Positions 1-6,640 of a DNA stretch of 11,663 bases are shown here, piece by piece. Source of the DNA: Pavlovales sp. CCMP2436. Taxonomy: Eukaryota > Haptophyta > Pavlovophyceae > Pavlovales. Below the pieces are notes generated by a model. The model saw only the letters and a program-made list of their open reading frames with translations, was not told where the DNA came from and did no database searches. The stretch's first letter is position 1. Each line of letters opens with the position of its first letter. A program made the position numbers and the translations under genes. Location: the NCBI GenBank assembly GCA_026770615.1, contig MU631538.1, forward strand, positions 129,589-141,251, in the 5' to 3' direction.

Positions 1-2
1 AT

Positions 3-269
3 GAGAAAGCCGAAAACAAAGCGATATATCATGCGCAGCTGCTGCTCGCGCGCTTGAGCGCGCTGGCCCCGATCGCTGCCCAGCGTGGGAACACGACAAA
101 CAGCAACCAGCAGATCATTTCCCTAAACGCCCTTGCCCGGGCACACTACCGGGGATCCATCGGCACGCGCGGTGGCGCCCAACTACCCAAGCCAGCGCAG
201 CCGACTAAGGCACGCAGCAGGCAATGGGCGATGCAGCGCTCAGACCAGCACAACATCCAGAACAGTTAG
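3..269 (+). pseudogene. Retroelement-like ORF fragment, C-terminal part
   Basis: An open frame runs from the left edge to a stop at 267-269. Its core, from HAQLLLARL through NSNQQIISLNALARAHY to GTRGGAQ, is nearly identical to the protein read from 6233-6613 on the minus strand; only a few residues differ, such as SAL here and SVL there. The 8-bp indel changes the reading frame of the last ~30 residues relative to that copy. The leucine- and alanine-rich helical C-terminus recalls C-terminal parts of algal reverse-transcriptase ORFs, but no catalytic motif is present and I cannot name the family. There is no ATG start; the gene body lies left of the window or is missing. Treated as a decayed fragment. 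Confidence 0.4.
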
Positions 270-298
270 ACGCCAGCTTGAATCCCTATCATAAATAT
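30..298 (+). repeat. Dispersed repeat copy 1 (retroelement 3' fragment)
   Basis: This stretch matches the reverse complement of 6143-6403 almost base for base. There are scattered substitutions and one 8-bp length difference (AACTACCC present here, near 180-187, and absent from the other copy). Lengths are 269 and 261 bp, so the indel accounts for the difference. In its coding sense the copy ends in CTTGAATCCCTATCATAAAT, a tail that also ends copy 2 and, in shortened form, copy 3 at 6605-6638. A shared 3' tail with variable 5' truncation is what retroposed fragments look like. Assignment to the non-LTR class is inference. Confidence 0.75.
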
Positions 299-376
299 GT
301 TTATCATGTTGCGCAGCGACTCCAGCGCTTTGTTTTCGGCTTCCTCATCATCCATTACTTCTACCAGCTCCTCACT
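266..376 (-). pseudogene. Short antisense coding remnant
   Basis: On the minus strand an open stretch of about 36 codons reads SEELVEVMDDEEAENKALES, then LRNMIN, and then runs into the repeat tail, where it stops at 266-268. The acidic helical composition outside the repeat looks coding, and the junction with the repeat lies near 298. One reading is a host or element gene interrupted by the repeat insertion. It is too short to assign, and could be chance. Confidence 0.2.
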
Positions 377-953
377 TCAGCGTAACGCGTAGGAGCCTGC
401 GTCGGAGCGCTAAGATCAGCCTGAGTCCAGTGCTTCTAAGATAGGCTAAATGAATTTTTACAGGATTTCTGTAGGTAGGTTTGGAGCGCCGATTTGAGCC
501 GGGCGGCGGGTAGCTACAACGGAACAACTCATCATCTGACTTGACTCAGATAGTAGTACTATACAACGGAACAAATATTGTAATATACTAGCTCAGCTTG
601 AGGCATTAAGACAGATTTGCTCTAAGAGGCTCAAAAAATTCTTCGGCCTCGCCGGCCGGTCCTAAAGGCAACTGCTGGGGGCCTGCTCCCAGACCCCCGC
701 ACTTACGCGGCGGGCGGTGTAACGGCTGTTTGTAGGTTCTGAAAATCGACTTTTTCAAGTTATCTTACTGAACCTGACTTAAACTTGAAACGTACCGCCA
801 GCCCAAAACCCCCTACAATAATATATCATATACCATATGGGTTCATATAGGTCGACTAATATTTATATTTAGTTATCCGAAGCCCTGAATTTAGAATATG
901 GCGCTCTTCTACACATTTGTGCGTACGTGTGTGCGTGTATGTGAACTCAATAA
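377..953. other. Intergenic stretch, no gene seen
   Basis: No convincing ORF lies here. ACAACGGAACAA occurs twice (near 517 and 554). A G/C-rich hairpin-like block near 675-702 contains GGGGGCCTGC and CAGACCCCCGC. The part from about 820 to 900 is AT-rich with TATA-like strings. It lies downstream of the minus-strand zinc-finger gene, so part of it would be that gene's 3' untranslated region. I see no clear polyadenylation signal. Confidence 0.5.
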
Positions 954-2135
954 CTACTCGTCTCGTCGGTGCTTGCCATGACTCGGCGCAGGGTCGCCGT
1001 CGGCGCACAGCCGGCTCGACGGGGGTGCAGTGCAGTAGACAGCCATCAGCGCGTCGAAGGCGCTCAGTTGCTCGGTCGCCTCGGAGGGCCAGCTCGGCGG
1101 CTGCATCTCTGCCGGAGAAAGCAGTAGCAGCTCAGTCCTGGCCACACTCCTTGCCAGGTGACCCAGCAACGGCTGCGCTAACGCCAGGATTGGCTGCTGC
1201 TGCTGCGCCGGAGCGAAAAATGGGGCGAGGGCGGGCGGGGCGGAGAGCGAGCCGGAAGCGGACGGAGCGGCACCCGCTCCCGGCGACGCAGATGCTGTAG
1301 CGATCCCTAGCCCCGCGCACGCAGGCGCCACCGCCTCGCCATCACCTCTGATCAGGGCGTGCGCGCGCTTGCACACCGAGAGGTGCGGGCCAAAGCCGCG
1401 CGGCGCCATCGCGCGCGCGCAGCCGGGGCACACGCATCGGCCGCCTAGGGCTGTCTCGCGCGTGCGGCATTCCTCGAGCTTGGCACGCAGCTCGAACTCG
1501 CTTTTGCTGAGGAGCGCCAGCTTGGGCCTCTGTCTGCGCAACTCCTCCTCGCGACCGGGGTGCGCCTCGTGCAGCGCCAGGTGACTCTTGAGTCGCTTCT
1601 TGTGCCGCAGCGCCTTGCCGCAGCCCGGGTGTGGGCACACGAAGCGCTCGCCCGAGTGGGCCACGCGCACGTGTGAGTCGAGATTGGACTGCTTGGTAAA
1701 GACTTTGCAGCAACCCGCCTGCGCGCACGCGAAGCTTGGGACTAGCCGCGCCACCGGGATGACGAGGCCCGCCGCCGCGCCCGGCGCGCCGGCAGCCTCG
1801 CGAGGGGGACAGGCGCCCCCCTGGCGTGGTTGCACGTGGTTGACGTTGACCAGCGGAACCCCCCTGGGCTCGAGCTCCAGATCCTTCGCGGCCGCCCGCT
1901 CCCAATGCGCTCGGGGCATGAGCTTCTCGACCCCCGTCGGGCGCATGGCCGTCTGGAAGACGATCGCGCCCCGCAGCCGCGGCGGCTCGTCCTCCCTGCC
2001 GCACACGTGCCGCGACACCTCGCGCGGGTCCACCAGCCGCCGCGCGAGCTTGCAGTCCGCCTCAGTGCAGTCACTGAGCGTGTAGGTCCACGCGCGGCCA
2101 GGCCGCGTGGCCGGGTCGCGACCCGCCCAGTCCAT
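954..2135 (-). CDS. CRESS Rep-like N-terminus fused to C2H2/C2HC zinc fingers
   Basis: A 393-residue ORF. The frame extends upstream to 2159, but only from a GTG; the first ATG is at 2135, so that start is used. Residues 15-85 resemble the beginning of the HUH endonuclease domain of circular Rep-encoding ssDNA (CRESS) virus and plasmid Reps: a motif-I-like WTYTLSD at 16-22, a GREDEPPRLRGAIVF block at 46-60 in the place of the histidine motif II, and MPRAHWERA at 73-81. Two C2H2 fingers follow, both C-x4-C-x12 type (C137/C142/H155/H160 and C167/C172/H185/H189), joined by SGER, a TGEKP-like linker. A charged, probably coiled-coil stretch (about 195-228) leads to a C2HC finger (C236/C239/H251/C255). 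The tail is Ala/Pro/Ser-rich with a QQQQ run. Fingers suggest nuclear DNA or RNA binding. Motif II has Arg in place of His, no YxxK tyrosine motif follows, and the Rep helicase domain is absent, so nicking activity is not expected. The Rep match is by eye. Confidence 0.8.
   Translation of the reverse strand: MDWAGRDPATRPGRAWTYTLSDCTEADCKLARRLVDPREVSRHVCGREDEPPRLRGAIVFQTAMRPTGVEKLMPRAHWERAAAKDLELEPRGVPLVNVNHVQPRQGGACPPREAAGAPGAAAGLVIPVARLVPSFACAQAGCCKVFTKQSNLDSHVRVAHSGERFVCPHPGCGKALRHKKRLKSHLALHEAHPGREEELRRQRPKLALLSKSEFELRAKLEECRTRETALGGRCVCPGCARAMAPRGFGPHLSVCKRAHALIRGDGEAVAPACAGLGIATASASPGAGAAPSASGSLSAPPALAPFFAPAQQQQPILALAQPLLGHLARSVARTELLLLSPAEMQPPSWPSEATEQLSAFDALMAVYCTAPPSSRLCADGDPAPSHGKHRRDE
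1881..2093 (-). other. Degenerate Rep endonuclease-like segment within the gene
   Basis: This marks residues 15-85 of the fusion protein. What is seen: an aromatic-x-x-T-L motif, about 30 residues of spacer, G-R-E, then P-P-R-L-R-G followed by a hydrophobic strand ending in F, then P-R-A-H-W-E. This order and spacing are those of motif I, motif II and the conserved strand after it in CRESS Reps. What is missing: the motif II histidine (Arg at residue 53) and any downstream tyrosine motif; the sequence after residue 90 is Pro/Gly/Ala-rich linker. The segment is read in frame with the fingers, with no stop. It is either an endogenous viral or plasmid fragment that became part of a host gene, or a decaying copy. 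Confidence 0.72.
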
Positions 2136-2910
2136 CGCCCCCCCCCCCTCGAGTGTCACTGGACGCCGGGACCCCCGTTGGATCGTGGCTCACGCGGTTT
2201 TTTAATCTTTCTTTTTGTCAGTGGTGGGCCTTCAGCGCTTAGCTGAAGGTACCTGCTGGCACGGCGGATTCACTCGCGAGAGTGACGTCTTTATGAACCG
2301 ACGCCGTTGAGAGACGCGGGCGGAATAAATAATAAAATAAAGTAATTGTTGCGAAGGTTGCGCGCCGCAGAGCCTTGGCCCCGCGGCGCGGCCGTTTGTT
2401 TGTACGGAGCAACGCACCGTTACTGTTAGCAACAAACAAAGAATGAAAAAAAGGCAAAGCTGCAGCCTAATAAGCCTGCACTGACCTCACTTCGCAGTGT
2501 AAAATGTGCGCATCGCAGGATTTTCACGCCCAATATTACGAGGTTCCAGCTTGAGCAGAACTTGAACGCATGCCCGAGAGCTCTCGAATAGCAACGCTTC
2601 GGCTTCGCGCGCGGTTGGTCCTCCAGCTGTGCCGCGTTCAGAAAATGATGTAATTGCTCGAGATTCTCTCGGAGGTCCAGCTAGGGACGTCCTGGATTCT
2701 GGACCTCGTGGACGTCCCGGGTCCGGTTTTTGAGGGAGCATTTGAGGGAGTTGCAGGCTTAAGAGTAGTAGTAAGAGTAGTACATAGTTGCACGCGTAGG
2801 ACGCAACTACGCGCGCTCATAGCGCGCGCGCTGCGCGCGCGAACTGCCGCAGACGACGCGCGCGTTTGTAGACTTTAAAGATGCCAGGTTCGGAAACTTG
2901 GCGCGCTGAA

Positions 2911-2958
2911 GCTGCGGGGGGCTGGGAGCCCACCGCTGCGGGGGGCTGAGAGCCCACC
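2911..2958 (+). repeat. 24-bp tandem repeat, two units
   Basis: Two adjacent units, 2911-2934 and 2935-2958, start GCTGCGGGGGGCTG and end AGCCCACC, and differ at one base. The GCGGGGG-CTGGGAGC core resembles the reverse complement of the G/C-rich block at 687-702, which may indicate a dispersed family. Confidence 0.8.
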
Positions 2959-2988
2959 GTACTTCAGTGTGATTGTGGGTGGACGTGT

Positions 2989-3009
2989 GGGTGGGTGGGT
3001 GAGTGCGGG
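2989..3009 (+). other. G-quadruplex motif
   Basis: Four GGG tracts (2989-2991, 2993-2995, 2997-2999, 3007-3009) are separated by loops of 1, 1 and 7 nt, which meets the usual G3+N1-7 definition. A further GGG lies just upstream at 2977-2979. Formation in the cell is unproven. Confidence 0.5.
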
Positions 3010-3685
3010 TGCGTATGAGTGCGCGGGAATGGCGAAGGGCGGGGGGCTGTAGTCTCGGCTATGACCCCTGCCCAACGCCTTCTCTGATGCGTGTTTGGCA
3101 TGAAGCTCTCAGACCCAGACCTCTTGAAAACTGCTCAGCCGCTACATATAGACTTTAAAGATATGCACGGTCCGTATGAACACACCCTTAAATTTTCAGA
3201 CCCAATAGAGCTGTTGGCCAGGCGTTGTGATCAAAACCATTATTAATAACTCTTTTTTTTTTCGTTAATTTAGAGATATACTACAAACAACCGTGATGAA
3301 TTTCCTAGCTATTAATAGAGAAATATATCTAGAAAATTAGACTATATTCACTAGAAACTAACGTCTTGTACGCAAAAAATGCTCAAAAAGGGCCAATAAG
3401 AATTTCTCGCAAGCGAAGGGAGGCTCCCGCCGGCCGAGCACCTCCGGCGGAGCTGAGAACGTCCCCCCCTCGGGACGTCCCTTTCAACGTTTCTGAACGC
3501 GGCAGCTGTGAGGGCGTGACGACTAACGTCGCCGTTGAGCGTCGAATCGAATGCGGAGTGATGGTTAAGTTTGTACAACTGTTGCATCAAGAATCAAATT
3601 TGACATACTATTACTAAGAAATTCACCGCGGCAAAAGCACACTGCGCTGCTTCAGAGGGCCAGCCGGCTGAAGCGAGCTATGCGG

Positions 3686-4870
3686 TTACGCAGCATCAGC
3701 CGGCGCGGCGCCGTGCTCGTCTGCGGCCGCCGCAGCTTCCTCCCGCGCCGCGGCAAAGGTCTTGCAGCTCTGCTTGTGCACGGGCCACATGCGCCGGACG
3801 CACTCGGCGCCACAAAACTTTGCGGTGAGACACTTGGAGCACGCCCTGAGCTTCCGCGTCTTGCCGCAGCCGACGCAGCACGCCTTGACAACGTTAGGAT
3901 CGTGCGCGTACTCGCTGAGCAAAGCGAGCCCATCGAAACGTACCTCCTCGTCTCCCGTCTGCTGCGCCGCCTGCGCGAGGAAGCGAGCGGCCTCTCCCGG
4001 CGCGACAGGCAGCGTACTTCCCGTAGCCGTCGTCTCAAGGAGGAGCCTGCCCAGGAAGAGCTGGGATCGCGCGAGCCCCTGCTCGGCTGCGAGGCGGAAG
4101 AGGTGAACAGCCTCGCCAATGTCCTGCGGGATGCCCCTGCCCAAGCAGCAGAGCATCGCGAGGTTGTGCTGGGCTTGAGCGTAGCCCTGCTCGGCTGCGA
4201 GACGGTAATAACGAGCAGCCTCGGCGTCGTCCTGCGACACGCCCCTGCCTTCTTCGCAGAGCACCGCGAGGTTGTGCTGCGCACCAACGTGGCCCTGCTC
4301 GGCTGCAAGGCGGTATAAGCGAGCAGCCTCGGCGTCGTCCTGCGGCTCGCCCCTGCCTTGTTCGCAGAGCACCGCGAGGTTGTTCTGCGCACCAGCGTGG
4401 CCTTGCTCGGCGGCCAGGCCGAAGAGGCGAACACCCTCGCGATCGTCCTTTGGCACTCCCCTGCCTTGTTCGTAGCATTGACCGAGGCAGTACTGCGCCA
4501 ACGGGTTCCCTTGCTCGGCCGCGCGGCGGTAGAGGCGAGCAGCCTCGTCGTGGTCCAGCGGCATGCCCCTACCAAAGTCGTAGCATTGCGCAAGCGCGCA
4601 CTGCGCGTCCGCGTGCCCCTTGTTGGCCGCGCGGCGGAAGAGGCGAGCAGCCTCGCGGTCGCCCTGAGGCACGCCCTTACCATCGCGGCAGCAAATCCCG
4701 TAGTTGTACTGCGCACCCAAGTGGCCCTGGTCGGCGGCGCGGCGGAGGAGGTCAGCAGCCTTGGCGTAGTCCTGCGTCACGTGCTCCCCACGGTAGTAGC
4801 ACCCACCGAGAGTGTGCTGCGCTTCCGCGTCGCCCTGGTCGGCCTTTCGGCGGAGCGCGGTCACGTCCAT
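3686..4870 (-). CDS. Sel1-repeat protein with C-terminal MYND zinc finger
   Basis: A 394-residue ORF using the first ATG (4870). The frame stays open upstream to 4996 but begins at a GTG and encodes a low-complexity SPLAA-rich stretch. Seven full 36-residue Sel1 repeats span residues 10-261, each with the A-x-Q-G-x(4)-Q ... G-x-G-V-x-x-D ... E-A-x-x-x-x-R-x-A pattern; a partial eighth reaches about residue 279. Residues 332-369 form a canonical MYND finger with ligands C332, C335, C344, C347, C353, C357, H365 and C369. Sel1 repeats are TPR-like helical pairs that scaffold protein complexes, and MYND fingers bind proline-rich peptides, so an adaptor role is likely; the partner is unknown. An Ala/Glu-rich tail follows. 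The protein has no signal peptide or membrane segment and appears intact. Sel1-MYND combinations are common in large families of algae and other protists. Confidence 0.88.
   Translation of the reverse strand: MDVTALRRKADQGDAEAQHTLGGCYYRGEHVTQDYAKAADLLRRAADQGHLGAQYNYGICCRDGKGVPQGDREAARLFRRAANKGHADAQCALAQCYDFGRGMPLDHDEAARLYRRAAEQGNPLAQYCLGQCYEQGRGVPKDDREGVRLFGLAAEQGHAGAQNNLAVLCEQGRGEPQDDAEAARLYRLAAEQGHVGAQHNLAVLCEEGRGVSQDDAEAARYYRLAAEQGYAQAQHNLAMLCCLGRGIPQDIGEAVHLFRLAAEQGLARSQLFLGRLLLETTATGSTLPVAPGEAARFLAQAAQQTGDEEVRFDGLALLSEYAHDPNVVKACCVGCGKTRKLRACSKCLTAKFCGAECVRRMWPVHKQSCKTFAAAREEAAAAADEHGAAPADAA
4088..4843 (-). repeat. 108-bp tandem repeats encoding the Sel1 units
   Basis: The seven full Sel1 units are a 108-bp tandem array at DNA level. 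Units 5, 6 and 7 (about 4088-4411) are the most alike, each beginning AEQG and sharing QDD/QDI turns, which suggests recent duplication within the gene. The GC-rich array also keeps other frames open for long stretches, including an antisense frame of over 300 codons. Confidence 0.75.
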
Positions 4871-5263
4871 CGCACCGGGCAGCGGCGAGGCGCGGAGGCA
4901 CTCGGCCCGAGCTGCGAGAGGCGAGGCTCGCAGAGGAGCTGCGAGCGGCGAGCGGGAGGAAGCGGCTGCAAGAGGCGAGGTGCGGAAGAGTCCCACGCGA
5001 CGAGGCGGTGGCTGCCGAGGCGAAAGGGGCGGCGGCCGAGCCTGCGAGGGGGCAGAGAGAGGCTGCCGAGCGAGGCGCCGGCTTTGAAAACAGACAAGCG
5101 CGAGCTCAGAGCATCATGCCCCTACCGGCAAGCGCGCACTGACCCGGGGATGGCGCCGCATGCTGCAGGTTCCACCGACGGCAGCCTGGTAACGCGCACG
5201 CGGGGCTGCCGAGCCTATTTCCCGAACTGCGCGCCCAGCAGCGGGCGGTGGTCGATTCTGCTC
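4871..5263. other. Upstream region of the Sel1-MYND gene
   Basis: About 4880-5000 contains imperfect short repeats built on GAGGCGAGG and GAGCTGCGAG; on the minus strand they read as SPLAA-type peptide. The region probably holds the 5' untranslated leader and promoter of the Sel1-MYND gene. No TATA box or other recognisable promoter element is visible. The right limit is the MITE at 5264. Confidence 0.4.
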
Positions 5264-5420
5264 TACAGGGGATCGCGGGCAATAAGAACGGCGGGTTTTG
5301 AGGCTGAGGATGAAATTCTTAGCAAATTACATACAAACAATGGTTAAAATTACGATCGGGCTAAAAAACGAGGATCAGTTTCTTAATACGACGGTTTCTT
5401 ATTGCCCGCGATCCCCTGTA
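5264..5420 (-). mobile_element. MITE copy 1, intact ends, TA-flanked
   Basis: The body (5266-5418, 153 bp) starts CAGGGGATCGCGGGC and ends with its complement. The terminal inverted repeats match over 23 bp, through the AATAAGAA stretch. TA dinucleotides at 5264-5265 and 5419-5420 fit the TA target duplication of Tc1/mariner-type elements. There is no coding capacity. Inside are ATTACATACAAACAATGG and CTTAGCAAAT strings shared with the other copies but in the opposite orientation, so this copy is inverted relative to copies 2 and 3. Family assignment rests on the TA duplication and terminal repeats only. Confidence 0.88.
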
Positions 5421-5606
5421 GCAGTAAGGATCTCTGCGCGCTGACGTGGCGCCTACCAGGGTTTAGTTAAGGTACTAAGCGGCTAAAGGGGCACACTGGG
5501 CTATGTGACAAGTTAGTTTTATGTTAGTCACAGAGCGGCCACGGCAGCGTACATCCCTGGGGTTCGACAATGGCCTCGCACTTAAAATTCCTCTATCTAC
5601 CATGGG

Positions 5607-5746
5607 TACAGGGGATCGCGGGCAATAAGAAACCGTCGTGTTAAGAAACTGAGCCTCTTTTTTTGCATTGTTTGTATGTAACTTAAACAAACTTAAGAAT
5701 TGCTTGTATGTAATTTGCTAAGAAACTCAGCCTCAGCCTCAAAAAT
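5607..5746 (+). mobile_element. MITE copy 2, right end lost
   Basis: It begins TA-CAGGGGATCGCGGGC and follows copy 3 through the ACCGTCG, GAAACTGAGCCTC and TTGTATGTAA segments up to CAGCCTCAAAA near 5744. The sequence then diverges into AT-rich DNA and the right terminal repeat is absent. An internal partial duplication is visible: TTGTATGTAA occurs twice (near 5672 and 5704). The copy is therefore decayed and should not be movable even in trans. It lies 186 bp from copy 1 in opposite orientation. Confidence 0.82.
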
Positions 5747-6142
5747 CGTATAATTCATTAAATAAATAAATTAAATAAATACATATTTTTAAATTTGGCG
5801 GCGGTTATAGCACGGTGTTTCGGCTGTAAATACCGGCTATAGCGTCGATTTTGCTAGATCATACGAGCCAGCACTTGATGTCAACATCCTGCAAGTCATA
5901 GACGAAGAGCGCAGGGTATACGTGTAGTCACAATGCGTTGTGCACTCGTTGCCGGGTACTCATCGCATACGTGTGCAGTACATGCCGCTCACACACGCAA
6001 CTCCTTGTCGTCTTCATACAAGCGACGATCGCTTGGGTGTAGAGAACATCTCGTTGAGACGAGCTTGACGCATCTTGCCCTTCTCGCTAAGATTCACGGC
6101 CAGATCGTGACTGATTAGCTCCTTAGTTACTATACTGCTTAT
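5747..6142. other. Intergenic stretch, no confident gene
   Basis: It begins with an AT-rich microsatellite-like run of TAAATAAA units (about 5757-5785) and then becomes mixed sequence. On the minus strand a short open stretch near 6014-6120 reads KELISHDLAVNLSEKGKMRQ, which looks helical and might be a coding remnant next to the retroelement fragment. It has no recognisable family and is not called as a gene. Confidence 0.4.
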
Positions 6143-6403
6143 ATATTTATGATAGGGATTCAAGCTGGCGTCTGGCTGTTCTGAATGTTGTGCTGGTCTG
6201 AGCGCTGCGTCGCCCATTGCCTGCTGCGTGCCTTAGTCGGCTGCGCTGGCTTGGGCGCCACCGCGCGTGCCGATGGATCTCCGGTAGTGTGCCCGGGCAA
6301 GGGCGTTTAGGGAGATGATCTGCTGGTTGCTGTTTGTCGTGTTCCCACGCTGGGCAGCGATCGGGGCCAGTACGCTCAAGCGCGCGAGCAGCAGCTGCGC
6401 ATG
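6143..6403 (-). repeat. Dispersed repeat copy 2 (inverted relative to copy 1)
   Basis: This is the reverse-complement partner of 30-298, with about a dozen substitutions and the 8-bp deletion. Similarity stops abruptly at 6403, where the coding frame continues on the minus strand into sequence not found in copy 1. This copy therefore keeps more of the 5' part of the element, and copy 1 is more truncated or recombined. The two form an inverted pair about 5.8 kb apart. Confidence 0.8.
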
Positions 6404-6613
6404 GCCGCGTGCCGCGATCGTACCGATCGTGTCGATGAGTTGCTTCTTGATGCGCGCGGCCGCCTCCATCGGACTCACGCCCATCAGCGCGTACATCTTG
6501 CGGCCTCCCTGCGCCGCGATTTCTTTGACGAGCGAGTGCGTATGGGCGCTGACATTACCGAAAGCGCCGATGACGATCCTGCGGATCGGCTTGCTTATAT
6601 TACTGATAGGGAT
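6233..6613 (-). pseudogene. Retroelement-like C-terminal ORF fragment (longer copy)
   Basis: On the minus strand a frame is open from after a stop at 6614-6616 down to a stop at 6233-6235, about 126 codons. The first ATG is at 6496, but coding character starts earlier (VIGAFGNVSAHTHSLVKEIA, then MYALMGVSP, then IKKQLIDTIGTIAARGHAQ). The glycine-containing V-x-G-x-F-G motif followed by two amphipathic helices and an AARGHAQLLLARL helix resembles the C-terminal region of reverse-transcriptase ORFs repeated in many algal genomes. This is a recollection of pattern, not a search result. No RT or endonuclease motif is present, so it is a 5'-truncated fragment. A host gene of unknown function is the alternative. 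Confidence 0.4.
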
Positions 6614-6638
6614 TCAAGCTGGCGTCTGACTGTTCTGG
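6605..6638 (-). repeat. 34-bp tail fragment, repeat copy 3
   Basis: It matches the tail of copies 1 and 2 over 34 bp, with the common GATAGGGATTCAAGCTGGCG followed by TCTGACTGTTCTGG on the plus strand. On the minus strand this puts the tail of one copy directly upstream of the body of copy 2, a head-to-tail arrangement. It also marks the left limit of copia sequence. Confidence 0.7.
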
Positions 6639-6640
6639 CT

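Larger units (their letters stand above)
1..348. repeat. 23-bp inverted repeat flanking the left repeat copy
   Basis: Bases 1-23 and 326-348 are reverse complements with one mismatch in 23. They bracket the retroelement-like fragment at 30-298. Each arm encodes a similar peptide when read inward: EKAENKA on the plus strand at the left and EEAENKA on the minus strand at the right. The arms may therefore be inverted copies of one coding segment rather than ordinary transposon ends. The left arm touches the window edge, so the repeat may extend further. An inverted flank is not the direct target duplication expected of a simple retrotransposon insertion. Confidence 0.7.
2869..3162. repeat. 14-bp direct repeat pair flanking a 266-bp block
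   Basis: TAGACTTTAAAGAT occurs at 2869-2882 and again at 3149-3162, exact in both. The 266 bp between carries the 24-bp tandem repeat and the G-quadruplex motif. A 14-bp direct repeat at both ends could be a target-site duplication of a non-coding insertion such as a SINE or retroposed fragment. No inverted termini or tail are evident, so this is tentative. Confidence 0.45.
2136..3685. other. Long spacer between the two minus-strand genes
   Basis: No ORF here looks like a real gene. Immediately upstream of the fusion gene's ATG is an 11-C run (2138-2148, G on the sense strand). AATAAA-like strings cluster at 2322-2341. An inverted repeat GGGACGTCC/GGACGTCCC lies at 2684-2692/2710-2718. A CG-rich alternating block sits at 2810-2865. 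CGCCGG/CCGGCG (3428-3433/3444-3449) could form a hairpin. The part from about 3235 to 3370 is strongly AT-rich. The tandem repeat, direct repeat and G-rich motif are listed separately. Confidence 0.5.

Noticed and set aside
917..2246. Several plus-strand open frames opposite the zinc-finger gene
   Set aside because: High GC keeps antisense frames open; these are Arg/Pro/Ser-rich and carry no recognisable domain.
2531..2539. CAATATTAC, one base from the nonanucleotide at CRESS virus replication origins, upstream of the Rep-like gene
   Set aside because: The flanks cannot form the stem-loop required of such an origin, and a 9-mer with one mismatch is expected by chance.
3351..3617. Overlapping small open frames on both strands
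   Set aside because: Short, motif-free, and spanning hairpin-rich and AT-rich DNA; no evidence of coding.
4358..5347. A 329-codon plus-strand open frame, and another at 3680-4318
   Set aside because: They are antisense shadows of the Sel1 repeats. The minus frame has the exact Sel1 and MYND motifs, while these have repetitive Val/Leu/Arg composition without motifs.
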